Below, piece after piece: positions 9,480 to 23,400 of a stretch of 64,000 bases of DNA; the first letter of the stretch is position 1; each line of letters starts with the position of its first letter. Location: NCBI GenBank assembly GCA_009767595.1, contig VSDK01010461.1, positions 899,866 through 963,865 on the forward strand. Reading direction: 5' to 3'. A program made the translations under genes and the position numbers. The DNA comes from Symbiodinium kawagutii (taxonomy: Eukaryota > Sar > Dinophyceae > Suessiales > Symbiodiniaceae). The notes under the pieces are model-generated. The model had not been told where the DNA came from, ran no database searches, and saw only the letters and a program-made list of their open reading frames with translations.

Positions 9480-11380
9480 AGATCAGGGGACGGTGAAAAT
9501 CTGATCAATAAGCTCACAGTAACAACTAGATCAACCCCAAACCACGGTTCAGAACAGGGGATAGGGGCACAACAATAGCAGGGACACACCAATCAAAATA
9601 GCTTCATATGGACATCGCACAGATATACATCAATAGCTATGGGAGTGGACCCCTGGACCATCCTGGAAGTTGTAAGGTCCCTGGTAGCGCATCCATCATT
9701 TGTGGTGGTAAATTGGGCCAACCTGGGCCCATGAATACCCACCAACCATCACCTTTGGGGGTACCATCATGGACACCCCCATGTGTCCTATGCCACCAAG
9801 TGACCATTTACACGCAGTTTGCCGCGGAAAATGAAAAAATCATCCCACACATGGTTGAACAACCGTCAAGAGCAGCTAATCTTCTCTCTCTGGTTGGTGA
9901 TTTCAACCCCTATGAAAAACGACATAGTCAACCAACCATTATTTGTTAACGATTACAAGGAAAAATATACATGTTTAAAACCACCAACCAGCTTTTGTAA
10001 AATATTATTGCATGCACACCCCCACTTAATTAGTACGTGGGCACTAACCATCGTTTCTGGGGATTAGTTCAGCTACCGGTGTAACTAACCATGGTGAACT
10101 AACCTCAGGTGCACAGCCAAGGCGTAGCAACCCAAAAACAAACCAATTTCCCCATGGCTTTGACACTGCTACTCCGAGTCGCAGGGCCTGCTGCTCGCCA
10201 TCTTTCCTCGACGTGCCCGGGCCCTGCACTTCAGCTTCACCTCCCAGAACGGTTCACCCAGCTGGGCTCACTGCAGGTCACCATTTGACATCCAACCGCC
10301 TGTCAAAAGACGAGCTACCGCCCTTGACATCCAGGAAATCCTGTGACCTGTGATGCTGGAGTTTGACAATTGAAGAACCGCCCGCGCCCGGTGCCTGTGC
10401 CCGATTCCTCCTTTTCTTTGACTGCTTCCGCCACCTAGCCATCATGCGAAGCCACAATGCTCCGGGATTCAACATTGCATCAGAGAAAGTTGTACCCCTG
10501 GGATATTGACGACGCGCCTATTTGGTATATTGACACGAGCCTATTTGGGTTTTTCTTACGTAGGCATGTGATATCACTTGATGGCTGCACCCATGTGTTG
10601 GTTGGTCCGCGTCTGCACGACCAAGATTGCCCAATCAATTGCTTGGCTAGTGAATTGTAGTTGATGCCGTTGATATGGTTGATCTGATCCTCGTGTTGTT
10701 GTTGCAGACCGTATTGATGCCACTTAACCAGCACATAGCATCGGCAACAACATGAACCAGCATGCACTTGATCCTGCCATCGGCACACCTCTTCCGGTTC
10801 CTGTGGTCTCCGGGACTGAAGGAGTTTCTGATCTTCCAAAGCTTCCTAGCGACCGCGGGCTGCCAACCGGAATTAAAAGGTTGAAACCGAAACAAGATGA
10901 AGTGCCTGAAGCTAGGATAAGTTTGTTGCTTTCCCGATCCAGAATCATCATTTCGGGATGTCACAATAGCTTGTATGGCCATCGGATCCATGTGAAGCTA
11001 CAGAACACAATGTCCCTCCAAGCAAGACAATCAAAGAGACCAGCGCCAAGGACGCCTCTGGGAAACAGCCGCATGATGTCAAAGTGTGATCGTGCTGAGA
11101 TGGCGATGTTTTTTTTTTGATGCTTACGGGGTACCATTTTGGATGGGAGATCTATGATAATAAACCGCCCCAAATTTCATCAGCTCAATGGCTGGTGTTT
11201 TACCAACAACCAACTATTACGGTGGTTGATGGCAAGCTGGGAACCTGATATCATCAACCATAAATTTCCGTTGCTGCCCCCCATTAGAAAGAGAAAAATT
11301 ACCTCTTTACATATTTCAAAAACCACTACTGCAATTCCCTACTAATGTCGATCATTGATGATCATTGCTGGTGACCGAAG
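9480..11380. other. Spacer without a supported gene
   Basis: Mixed-composition sequence. Several short frames on both strands near 10480-11120 overlap one another with no motif or splice pattern that decides between them. I see nothing I would call a gene. Confidence 0.45.
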
Positions 11381-11389
11381 AACAAGGAA

Positions 11390-12760
11390 CCATCAGCAAT
11401 TGTTTGCAATTAATCACTACAGGTAATCATTCAATACCCATTCATTACGAGCCATTGCCATCATTGTCCAACCATTATTGACCACTAGTGATGGTTGATA
11501 CCCATTGAAATTGACCACCATTATAAAGCCGTTCTTGACATGTTGACCGTCATTAATTACTCATGATTCATTAACCATCACTAAGCAGCAAGCATCGGTA
11601 TCCCCGTTGTTGACCACCCTGGCAGCCAATATGGCTATGAGACCACACCCATTCACCCCTGGTGGACATCCCCAAATGACCAAGCTAGTCCAACATAGTC
11701 CAACTGTTGGGATGTCAATCCATCCATTTTTGGGATCCTTGGTCATGATTGCTCATTCCTTGGCCCCGTGGCGCCTGACTGGTGGGCCGCAAGGGTCCCA
11801 AGACGCGCGGACTGCCGTCCGGTGCTGCAGCAAGGCAGGCCACGTACCAACGCCTCCCGCGGACGACCTGGAGAGCGAACCGTCCGGTGCTGCAACAAAT
11901 GGTGAAGGAATGGTTAATGATAATCAATGATTTAACCAAATAATGGCAAATAATGGTCAATGAATTAACCAAATGGTTATTGATAATCAATTAACCATAT
12001 AATGATAACAGTGAACACATAGCTGCAACCATATAATGAATAGTGAATAAATGGTCAATCAATGGCTTAATGATAGGCCAATGAACGGTTAATGTATGGA
12101 TTGGTTCGTAAATGGTTGGTGAATGGCTTATAAATCATTGACGAATGGTTCAGAAATGATTTGAAATTGGCTGGTGAATGGGGAATGCATGGTTACTGGT
12201 TAGTTTTTGCCAGGTTGTGAATAGTGGCTGATTAGTGAGTTGATGTAGTCCACCAATGAGTTTCAATCGAATGAGGCGGTTGAATGGCTGACAAATGGTT
12301 GGTAAAATGGGTGATGAAGCGGTTGAAAACAAGTGGTTGATGGATGGTTTATGAATGGTTAATGGATGGTAAAATGGTTAATGACTGAAAACAAATGAGT
12401 TGAATAGCGAATGGTCAATGAATGGCCAATGGTTTCTGCTTGCCAAGCAGTGAATGGTTAAGGAATGGTTAATTGGTAATGTTTGCAAATGTTTGCCCGG
12501 CAATGAATGGTTGATGAATGGCTCAATGGTTGATAAACGGTTTCAAGGTTTCGACATTGTTGATAAATGATTAAGGCATGGTTCATAAATGGTGAATGAA
12601 TGGTTGACAAATGTTAATGAATGTTTGATGAATGGGTAATGAATGGCTGGAGAATGGATAGTGAATGGTTCATCAACGGCTAATGTTTCATGATTGGCCA
12701 AAGAACAGTTCATGAATGCTTGATGACGATGACCGGTTCCAAACAAATGCATTGGCAACT
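11390..12760. repeat. Degenerate GAATGGTTAATG / CATTGACCA filler
   Basis: Words such as GAATGGTTAATG, AATGGTTGAT and ATGGTTGGTGAATGG recur dozens of times with drift and no fixed period. The stretch 11600-11900 is more complex and GC-rich but shows no reliable exon. Confidence 0.7.
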
Positions 12761-12843
12761 GCATTGGCTCATACGACTCGCTCATAACCCGGGCATTCTG
12801 AGTGTGGCTGAATCGGTTGTGATGGTCCCCTAGGTTGGCTCAG

Positions 12844-14935
12844 CTAGGCTATCTGGGAGAAAGATTGAGAGAATGGCATCAGTTGGGCGGATCCTGCGGC
12901 AGCTTTTGCAGCGGCTGGCACAAACTCAATGTCAAAAACAAAGGATTGTGTAATCAAAGCAAGCTGCTTCTTCCATAAGTTGAAGCGATGAAACACATTG
13001 AAATTTGCCCGGTTGTAGAGATTATTGAAAGCACCATTTCCACTGCCAAGCTGTTCAGGCAGATCCCTTTCCCACTGCTGGAGTTCCACCTGCGGACGCA
13101 CGCCAATGGCCATTGGAGCGCGAGGTGGTGCCGGGTCCTGCACCGGACTGACCAGCATCAGAGGAAGATCCCAAGGGCCCAGCGAAACTTGAAAGGGCCA
13201 TCCCCACGGGTGATGACGTACGCGGTGATGTTACGATTTTTTTTGATGTTACGACATGCCGTAGCAACTCGGGTCATATCCTGCGACCCAAGGAAGGATC
13301 GGCGAAGTCGGAAACCTGGTATGGAAACCACGGACAAGTCAAAGTGCTGTAAAATGGCACGTAGGGATGCCTTGTTGGATAAGTGTCAATCGAACTCGGA
13401 GTGTACGAAGCCCCAATCCTGACTGGATCGCGGTTGTTCAAAGGCAAAGTGCAAACACACCGCCACAGAGACTACCCTCAGCACAATTTGGCAGTGCCGA
13501 AGACCCATGCTCATCTCTCCTATGTGCTGATTGCGCAATTCGCATTCCGAGGATCCATTCACGAACACAACTTGCACCAGCACATACCCCCAAATAGCAA
13601 AAAGATAGTTTGATCCCCGAATTGTCTGGGACCAGCACCCAAACTCACGAGGTAGTTCTTCCCATAACTATCATATCTGCACAAAAACCAGCAATAATCA
13701 CCAATATATAGTTTTCCGCTGTTTTCCACTATCTGGGCAAAAGTCGGCAATCATGCATGATGCAAATACTAAGGACATGTATGATGATGCCCGACTGGAT
13801 CCCAAAGCACTGAATTCTATGTCCCATTAAGCCCCGCAACAAGTAGACCATGGGACGCCATGGCACGCCCACAAGCAACAAACCAAACAGCGGTGGAGCT
13901 GCTCCTTCCATGTACTGGTCACTTGCCGTACCACCTTGCTCCACTCCGACTTCAGCCGTTGGACTTCCGCCTGCCGTGGACACCAGTAGATGTGAGACAT
14001 GGACACCAACCCTTTACGATGCCCAATTTTCGGCAATTCCACTTCTACCAATGTCAGAACAGTGCTGCCTGATCAAACACATCGACAGAGTAACGCAGTG
14101 CCTCTAGGGCCTCCAAGGCTTCTGTCAACTCCGACTTGCCTCACTAGCAGGACTGGATCGGAGCTGGGGGACCAATGGATGGTGGTACATCATGGCACAT
14201 CCATACACACATGTGCATACTATGTACGTAAGGCCAATGATAGCTGATAGATGTGGATAGTCCCGGGTGGCAACAAACAAACATCAAAACCGGAAGATCC
14301 GGTGATACTGCTGATCCACAAACCTGGGAGAATGGGGGGACCTGTCGTCACAATCAGCAGCAGTAACGGCAACGGCCACCAATCTATCCATCCATCCATC
14401 TGTCCATCTATCATGGGCGGCGAAAGGCCACCACTCAGGCAGAAGATGATTTCATGATATACTTAAAAGGCTTCTCACAATTCTGCACTGAAGTCAAAGC
14501 CCACCAAAACTGCCAAGGCAAACTTATTGTAGCCATATCTAGCCTGCCTGCTTGGGAAGATAAATTGGACAAGCAATCGCAAGAGGAACGACCGCTGCAA
14601 ACTCCGCATGTGCCAATTCTCTTTCTCTTGGCCGCACGACGTGCGGTTTCCCAAGGCCTCAAATCCTGATGGCGGTGACCTGCGGCTAGTAAAACACTAC
14701 TCTTCTTGGTTCCTGAAGACTTCACTCCTCCCCGTAAGCATTTTCAAAATCGGAAATTCAGATCACAGGCCTTGGCAACCAAAAGCTGATGGATGCTGAT
14801 GGTAACTGATACCCTCAGTCCTACTCTTCCAAAGTCTGGGAGCCCAGGTTCCTTCTTCTGAGACCCCTCCAAACTCAAAAATGACTTGTGGGTTAAAATT
14901 CCCTGGACAACAATTATGAACACCTGAGCTCCCAT
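12844..14935 (-). CDS. Unrecognised multi-exon gene downstream of the pyrophosphatase gene
   Basis: Several minus-strand pieces look like exons. A possible start codon at 14935 begins MGAQVFIIVVQGILTHKS, 36 bp after the pyrophosphatase stop. A charged helical exon ends at 14069 (ELTEALEALEALRYSVDVF) with an AG|GC donor, and it joins in phase to a 36-nt exon at 13935-13970 (AEVQRLKSEWSK, donor AAG|GTGG). Together they suggest a coiled coil. The last segment, 12844 to about 13150, ends in a stop and includes NLYNRANFNVFHRFNLWKKQ. I cannot name the protein or prove that all pieces belong to one gene. The tandem same-strand position behind the pyrophosphatase fits a unidirectional cluster. Confidence 0.35.
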
Positions 14936-14970
14936 GCCATTCGCCTAAGCATCAGCTGCATCTTGCAGCT

Positions 14971-17900
14971 CTACTGGCCCACAAGGATCAATCCATGGCC
15001 GTGGTTGATGGCTGCAAAATAGGCCGCGAAAACCAGCGACACGATGGCCTGGAGCTTCATCACGATGTTCAGCGCAGGGCCCGAGGTGTCCTTGAAGGGA
15101 TCACCCACCGTGTCTCCCTGCACTGCGGCATCATGGGCCTCGCGGGCCTTGGGCGCCGCCTTCTTCTCCTCCTCGGTTTGAGGGTTCTTGGTGTAGCGCA
15201 GCTCCACGTCCTGTGGCATCAATTCTTTGGATCAGCTGATGGATGGGATCGGACCATTCAAACACACATATTCTGGCCTAACCTACAAATTTCATCAAAT
15301 TTCAACTGCCCAGGAAGCATCCTGGAAGGCTAGCTCCCAGCTGCCTTCACTATACTTCAGCTCAGCTTCCCACCCCAGGCCCTTCCTCGGAGAAGCCATT
15401 CTTGATGTACTTCTTGCAGTTGTCCCAGGCGCCGCCCGAGTTGGACATAGAGATGGCCAGCTGCACCGAGGAGCCCAGGGACCCCGTCAGCAACCCGAAG
15501 ACCGCCTGGACGCCGAAGAAAGTCCCCGCCGCCAGGGGCGACAGGATCACCAGGCACGCAGGCGCCACCATCTCGCGGATGGAGGCCTGGCCATGATGCG
15601 ACTGGGCTCCAGTTGGAGAGAGGTCCCAACCACTTGGGGTTGATGATAGTCGCTGGTAGTCGCTGGTAGTTGTTGGTAGTTGCTGGTAGTTCACTACTGA
15701 TAGTAACTGATAGTTGCTGATAGTCGTCTATACTTACTGATAGTTGCTGATAGTCGTCTATAGTTACTGGCAGTTGATGTCTATTTCAATACATTGAGCA
15801 CATCTGCGGAAGTCAACTTCAGGTTGCAACCCTCCACAGGAGCACCACAACATGCAGTCTCCAAGTTTTGAACCACGAGTGACCAGTAGCAACCATGAAC
15901 GACCATCAATTCCCCAGTTTTAAGCGTCATGATTCGCCGCCATGACCTGAGTCATGAATCACCACCAACCAGCAACCACCATCTCTACCCAGCATCACTA
16001 CTCACCACCAGCACTACCCACCTCCATCAACCACCATCTCCAACCATCGCCACCACCGTCCTGGGTGGAGATCTGGATGCAGGTCTTGCTATCGGGTTTC
16101 AGCTCCGTGCTGCCCGTCAGCAGCGTCTTGCCCTTGGAGTCCACCTTGCTGAACTGGCGCTTCACCTCTGCCACCATCTCGCCTGGATCTGCCGGTGGTG
16201 ACTTGGTGGGTTGATGGTTCACTGAAGCTTGGTGGTTGATCATTTTTCAACTCGTGGTTGCTTAAGTGGTCATTCATGGTTAGGTGCATTGGCTGGGTTG
16301 ATTGATGGTTCATTCATTGTTCATTGGTGCTTGGTGAATTGTTGATGGATGTTGATGGTTAGTAATGGTTGACCAATGGTTCATTGGTCGTTAATTGAAG
16401 GTTCAGGATGATCAGTGATGAAGAATGAGGATATTCATTGCTATCTCCAGGAGTTCAATGATGATGGTTGCTGCCATGGTTTTACCAGCTACCCTCCAAC
16501 ATCCTCCAGCCGAAGACATGTTCCCAGCTGGTCGCTCGCGCGCTTGCGCTTGTCCACATAACATGCTCCGAAACGAATCCCTGATGCTGGATGATGCTCA
16601 ATGATGGCTAAGTAATTCTGAACTGATGGTCCATTTGTCGCGGCCAAAAATGGTGAATTGAATCTAATTAATAACCTAAGCACTAGTGCTTCATTGACGC
16701 CTAAACTTGATAGATACGAAATGGTCCATCACTGGTGTTTAACGCTGCTTAACGAATAATATGAATGGTGGAATCAGCACCCTCCAACACCTTCCATTGG
16801 TATGCGCCATCTTGGCATCGCACCTGCTGCCTTTCCCACTGACTTCATGGTCAGTGCGGCGAACCTCAGCCAACCAATCTCCAGGCATCTAAAAGTTTGA
16901 ACATTCTGTGCAACTTCCCCACATGCCGCATCTTTGAACACTGCAGGGCTAAAGGCTAAAGGTATCACATTTCAGCCCCTTGAGAATCAAAACAATGGTG
17001 TGAGGTTTGGCATGGGACTTTTGCTTGAGTTCTTGCACTGTGAACATGTGATGTTCTTGCCTTGATTGAAACTGTGTCTGGACTTGTCGCGGTTTGTGCT
17101 TGGCAACATTTAAATCTCAGATCAATTGTATTGAAATGCCATGATGGGGATCAGTCGAAATAGACAAATATTTTAGCCGAACAGCATGTTCCGAAATTGG
17201 CTAAAAAGAAAGGCTCGCATATTAACCAAAGAGGTTTCCAGATATCTTTTCGCGCGAACGCATCTGGTTGTGTAGGCTGGAAATCTAGTTTTTGCTATCC
17301 AATGGGGCAACTTGCACCGGCACTCTAGGTAGCACACCAGCGCGGACGCAACTGGTTGTGTTGACTCGAAACCACTTTTCAACCAAATGCCAGTTGAAGG
17401 ACACTTCGTTCCAAAAAGACCAGCTATGTACAGACACATTTTTGCGTTTTAAACAAAACTTGGACGCGCTCCAAACTCCACACAGTTTTTCCGTGCGCTC
17501 AGCAACGCCAGGGCTTTGTGCGACTCGCAGCACGCGAACACGTTGTTTTCTAAAGACTTGGGGTGCATTGATCAGATCTAGCTTTTACTCTCTCCTCACC
17601 CCTGGAGATTTTTGCTATCCTCTCGCCCCGGGAGAAGCTTGACATTGCTGGCGGTTGGACGGCAATTTCACCATACATAACATCAAGGAAACTATGATCA
17701 AAAGACAGGCTATATGAAAATTAGGTCTAAAATAAGTAAATAGCTATATCAAAAATATATCAACTTCACTATGTGAAAAAATAAGCTAAGGTGGTATCCC
17801 CAACAGCAAGAGCCACAGATCTGAATGATTCCGCGCGTATTTTTTTTGCGGCATGTTGGCATGATCACGATGGCATGCCTAAGAAGCATTTATTGAGTTT

Positions 17901-20350
17901 TTGTAAATATCGCCCAGGCTGCTTCTGCGCAATCTCATGTTTTACTTCCAGAACGTTCCTGAACTTTCCACCACCTTGCCTGCACTCCCCACAACATTTC
18001 GGAACCTCCGGAACTTGAGACTGGAAGCTGCACCGCAACTTCCCGGAACCTTCCGGAACCTTCTAGAACCTGGCCTACCATCTGCACCGGACATCCTGGA
18101 ACCTTCCGGAACCCTCCCGGAACCTTCCAAAACCTGGCCTGCCATCTGCACTGGACTCCCCGAAACCTTCCGGGATTTTCGGAACCTTCCGGAACCATCT
18201 GCACTGGAACTCGGAACTTTCCAGATCCCTCCGGAACCTTCTGGAACCTTTGCACCAGAACTCCCCGGAACCTTCCCGGAACCTTCCGCAACCTTGCCTG
18301 CGGAACCTTCCGGAACCTGGCCTACCATCCACAACGGAACTCCCCGGAACCTCCCGGAACTCTCCGGAACCTTGCCTGGCAACTGCACCGGAACTCCCCG
18401 GAACCTTCCGGAACCTCTGGAACCTGAGCCTGGAAGCTGCACCGGCTCACACCGGAGCTTAACTGGGCTGAAGACCCCATAAGCTTACGCTGTTGGGGAA
18501 TGAAAAGTTAGGTCTTGGACAGCTAAGGAACCAGTAGGGGATCATGCAGCCGATGATGAGGAAGGCGAAGGTGGTGGGTTCCAAGATGTTGACGCCCGTC
18601 TTCACACGAAGGCGGATCACAAAAGCTCCATACCTTGGTGCTTGATGATGGTTGGTGATGGTAGTGATGGTTGATGATAGTTGATGATGGTGATGCTACA
18701 GGATGGTGCTTGATGATGGTTGGTTGATGGTTGGTGATGGTTTTTTCCTGCCCATGGGAGCGAGCAGTAGAAGCCTCCTCTGTCACCATTCAGTGAGGGA
18801 GGGAGAAACAACTCAAGAAACTCAACTTAATTGAGGCACGGAGAAGAAAATTGCTGGCTATGAAGTTGGTGATGGTTGGTGATGGTTACTGGTTGGTGCC
18901 TGGCCAAACTTGGACGAAACTTCCGGGTTGACTAAATGTAGAACCACACTCTGCCCGTGAAATGTTCATATCCGATTGGTGAAACAATAAGGAAACAACA
19001 AGTGAACAACGGGCAAACCATCTCTAGTACCCATTTGTCAGGTTCGAATGTTTTCTCAATCGGATGCAACATCAGTGAATCACATTGTCAAAGAATGCCG
19101 AAGACTGAAGTGTCGGATGCTATCACTTTGCAACATATCCCACACATCTCAACCCAATGGCGTGAGATCTCTGGATGCAGACTTGGCTGAAATGAAAGAC
19201 TCCCAAACAATCCTACCTGAAATGATCATTCCTAATTGACACCCTTCCTGGTGCTAGCAAATGCCCAGTCATGACTGGTTGATGGTCGATTCATAGTCGA
19301 TCACATCGAACGAATGGTGATCCCCAGGTCATCAAATCATAATCTATGACTGATTGACCAACCAGATTGAATTGGTATGGGATTCATCCCCCAATGATTC
19401 ATTGATCCCGAAATTGCCATAACCAACTAATTATTGGGCATTGATCATCATAGCCATCATCAGGCTGGATCAGATATTGATCCCCCAATCAAGCATGGTC
19501 AATAACCATCCCGTAGTCATCCCCAATTGTGGCTGATCACTGCTGATGGCTGCTTATTGTCAGTCCAAATCCCCTATACAAAACTGACCAGCTGCATAAC
19601 TGCTGGTCAGTACACCAGTTCCTTCTTGTTGGTCATCACCCTATACCCACTTATTGGTGCTTAATATCCACTGCTTTTTCTTTGTCAACGTGCGCGAATG
19701 CTGGGTAATGATGGCAATGCTCTTGTTCGTTGCTCGTTTTTGGCTGCTACCCCCTCTAGCAACCCATATTGCCCAACCATCAACATCAATAGGGCTGGCT
19801 AATAATCCACTTGATCGCCCAATAGTTGCGGACAAAAATCCGCTGGGATCCCCTTGATGTCTCCCCTGATTCCCCAATAGCTGGCGAATCAAGATGGTCC
19901 CCATTTTCAACGCCCTAACAAAAAGATATCAAAAGTCCATCCAAATTCTTGGTCAGAACCAGCTTCGTATCCTTCAAGTTACCACCCCTGACTTCACCTC
20001 AAGCAGTGAATCTCCTAAAGATCCACGGGATATCCATGGCATCACCGGGCCCCCACGGCACCCAGGAGGATCTCCAACCACCGGGGACGCCCTCCGCCCA
20101 GGCGCAAGGCCAAGGACACCAGCGCCGCGGAGCCGATGGCGAAGCCCTTGCCGATGGCCGTTGCCCGCCGTGGTGTTGCCCGCCGCGTCCAAGGCGTCGG
20201 TGCGCCGGCGCACCTCGGGGTTGAACAAAGCCATCTCCGCGATGCCGCCTGGGAAGCGATCAGAAGTGGACCCTGGGTCCATGGTTTGTAAGGGATCAGC
20301 CATGATGGTGATTTATTATCATGATAGTGATGATGGTGATGATGATGATC

Positions 20351-20406
<56 letters not shown>

Positions 20407-23400
20407 CATGATGGTGATGATGGCGATGATGACCCACCAACTGTAAGAGATGAAACCAGTGATGATAAGCAACTGTACTTTTTGGGGAATGTAAAGAGGG
20501 TAAAAGAGGTTTTTTGATGATGATGATGATGAGGAGGAGGAGGAGGATGATGATGATGATGGTGATGATGAGGAGGAGGAGGATGATGATGATGAGGATG
20601 GAAGACATTTGATTAATGATGATTCTGATTGCTGACGAATCATCCTCCCTGTGCTCTCTCCTTTCTATTGTAGAAGAATTGACTCGAGCAGTGTGGAGGC
20701 CGCTGGGATTGGAAAACATTGAAAAAGCAGTGGAATTTCGAAGAGAAATTGTCATCTTAGAGAAATTTCACAAGATTTCCAAGACATTTCGAAGAATGTT
20801 TTTTCTTCGCACTGTCCAAAGGGATGCGCATTGTCACTTTCTCAAATGGTTGGTTGATTACAAAACCTGATTAATCATGGATGATTTGGAGGCACCCTAT
20901 CGTGAGAAACCTCCAAGTGAATCCCCACAGCTCCATCCATCTCCCCTCTCCATCTGCCTGCATTGTCACTGATCGGTCCGAAGCCATCGATGGTCAACCC
21001 GCAGCTCAGCGTGGCCAACATCCCCAGGGCGCTGAGAGCGATGCCGTAGAGGTCGCACAGTTGGAAGGACACGAAGATGGCCTCAGTGGGGGGGAACTGC
21101 GGGAACCTCCTCTGCTTACCTGTTGCTTAGCAGCCTTGGCTGCTGGCAGCTTGTAAAACCCTTCCCAAACCTAGACGTTGATGTGGGAAATGAGCAACCA
21201 ACCTTTCAGTAACCTTGAGCTGGGGAAAATTTTGCCAACCTTTCCAAACTTAGACTGAAAATGAGGTCACTTCCTGAATGTCTCTGCCTTCCATTGTCTT
21301 CATGGGGGATCATTCTGCGTCTGTTTGATCTTCACGGAGCCTATTGAAAATCCACAGGTAATTGAGATTATCGCAACTACTTAAATGCAATCGTAAAAAT
21401 CATCCTATGTCATTCTCGCTCCTGCGCCACATCTTCTATGTCTCATCTCCTATATCTCATCTCCTATGTCTCATCTTCTATGTCATCCTCTCCCAAGCCA
21501 TCTATGTCATCTTCCTATGTCCTTCATGGTCTTGTGACCGAAGACAGCACGAAGACGGGGATGATGCAGCTCTTGTAGCCCAACGCCAGGCCCTGGATGA
21601 TGTTCACAGCGGTGCCGAACTTGCAGGCGGCCGCCAACTCGCGCGTCGGCACGAAGGAATGCGAGGTGAAGTACTCGGTGACGAGGCCGATGATCAAACC
21701 ACCCACGCAGCCCATGGTGGCGCAGATGAAGGCCTCAAGCGGCTGAAAACCGAGGTTCAAAATCATGGGATCCATTGGATGAACTAAAACTAATAATAAT
21801 GGTTGAGACATAGAAGCAGTTGAACTACTATGAATTCAGCAGTTGAACTACTATGAATTCAAGACCAATCTGAGCATCATAATGCCTTAATTGATGCTTA
21901 GTCATTCATTCAATTTCCTAGCTGATGATCACCATCTCCAGCCACCAGCTGCACACCTTGAAGGGCGTACCATGGATCTCCGCTTGAGTGCCATCTTCGT
22001 CCAGTCGCACACCTTCCAAGCGGAAATGCGCCGGCAGCAGCAGCAAGGCCAAGTAGTAGATCACTGGCAACATGAGCAGCGCCGTCAGCACCATCTGAAC
22101 CTCAGCCAACCCTTGGTCACCGGGGGTCAGTAGCTACTTAGGCAGCTATATTAACCATGGATACAGCTAGTCACTATAGGGCTTATTCACCATCGATTTT
22201 TCCGTGGGGATCCAGCATGATCCATTCTTGGCAATTGTTGACTGCGATTCAAACCGTATTCAACCATCTTGTGATGAAATGAGGTCGGAAACACCAAAAC
22301 AAAAGCCTTTTTTCTCCCACAGAGGGGCCCCATCATGTAATCATATCATATTCACATTGGAATCAGCCCATGGTGAAAATTCTGTGCCCAGCTACCGAGA
22401 TAGATCTGATTGTAACTGGTGCGCGCTTGGCTGGGGGGCCATCCCGTCCTCATGCTCGGTGCTCGTTGCACCTGACCTTGCTACATTGGTAGATCAGTCG
22501 GATTGATGAACCACCATCAAGTCCTAGGGCTTCTGAACTGGTGGATCCCCGTTTGTGATGGTATTTATCGAGAAAAAAATGTTTTATCATCACTGCAAAT
22601 CACCCTGTGCTACATTAAACTTGCGGAAATCACAATGGAAAAGCCCCATAGCATCCCATTGAATCGGGCGATTGTCCACATCATCATCCATCCCAACGTT
22701 ATACCAACCAACGCCAACCCCCCATCATCCATCATCCTGATCCATCATCCATCCATCATTACCAATCATCCACAACACATATTGCCACCATTCTCATCCA
22801 TCATCCTCCAACATCTCCCCTTGGCGACCTGGACGAATCGCATCTCCCCACCGCACCCCACGGCCTTCAGCACTCGCTCGATGTCTTCCTCGACCTTCAC
22901 AGGCGCAACGTTGGTGGCCACGAAGCCGCACAGGATGCAGATCACGATGCCGGCCGCGCTGATGGCCACTGGGAACAGCATGGCGTCCTGGGCCGGGACC
23001 GGTGGATGCTGGCTGATGGTGGCTGATGGTGGCACATGGCTGAGGAAATGATGGTGGCTGATGATGGCTGAGAATGGCTACTTGTGCTTAATGATCATGA
23101 TTTTGATGGTTCAATGATGGCTTGATCATGGCCGAATCATGGTGGAAAATGATGGTTTGATGATGGCTAATGATGGTTGAATCATGGTGGATAATGATGG
23201 AGAAGTTGATCTTGACAAGATCTTGAATGATAATGATGGTTTCAGGATGGATCAATAGTTGACGGGCAGAATTACTATAGTGGCTAATGATGGTGGACAA
23301 ATTTCAAATGTTGACGATGATGGTGGTTTAATGACGGTCAGTGATGGCCCATACTTGGGAATAGGATGTCCAGTAGCAAAATGTTGCAAACACAGCCGAG

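Noticed and set aside
17935..18482. Long frames over 17.9-18.5 kb on both strands
   Set aside because: All derive from the CCGGAACCTTCC minisatellite, with no start, motif or splice context.
19894..20755. Asp-rich plus-strand and His-rich minus-strand frames around 20.3-20.6 kb
   Set aside because: Translations of a GAT microsatellite inside a pyrophosphatase intron; flanking exon 7 is explained in its own frame.
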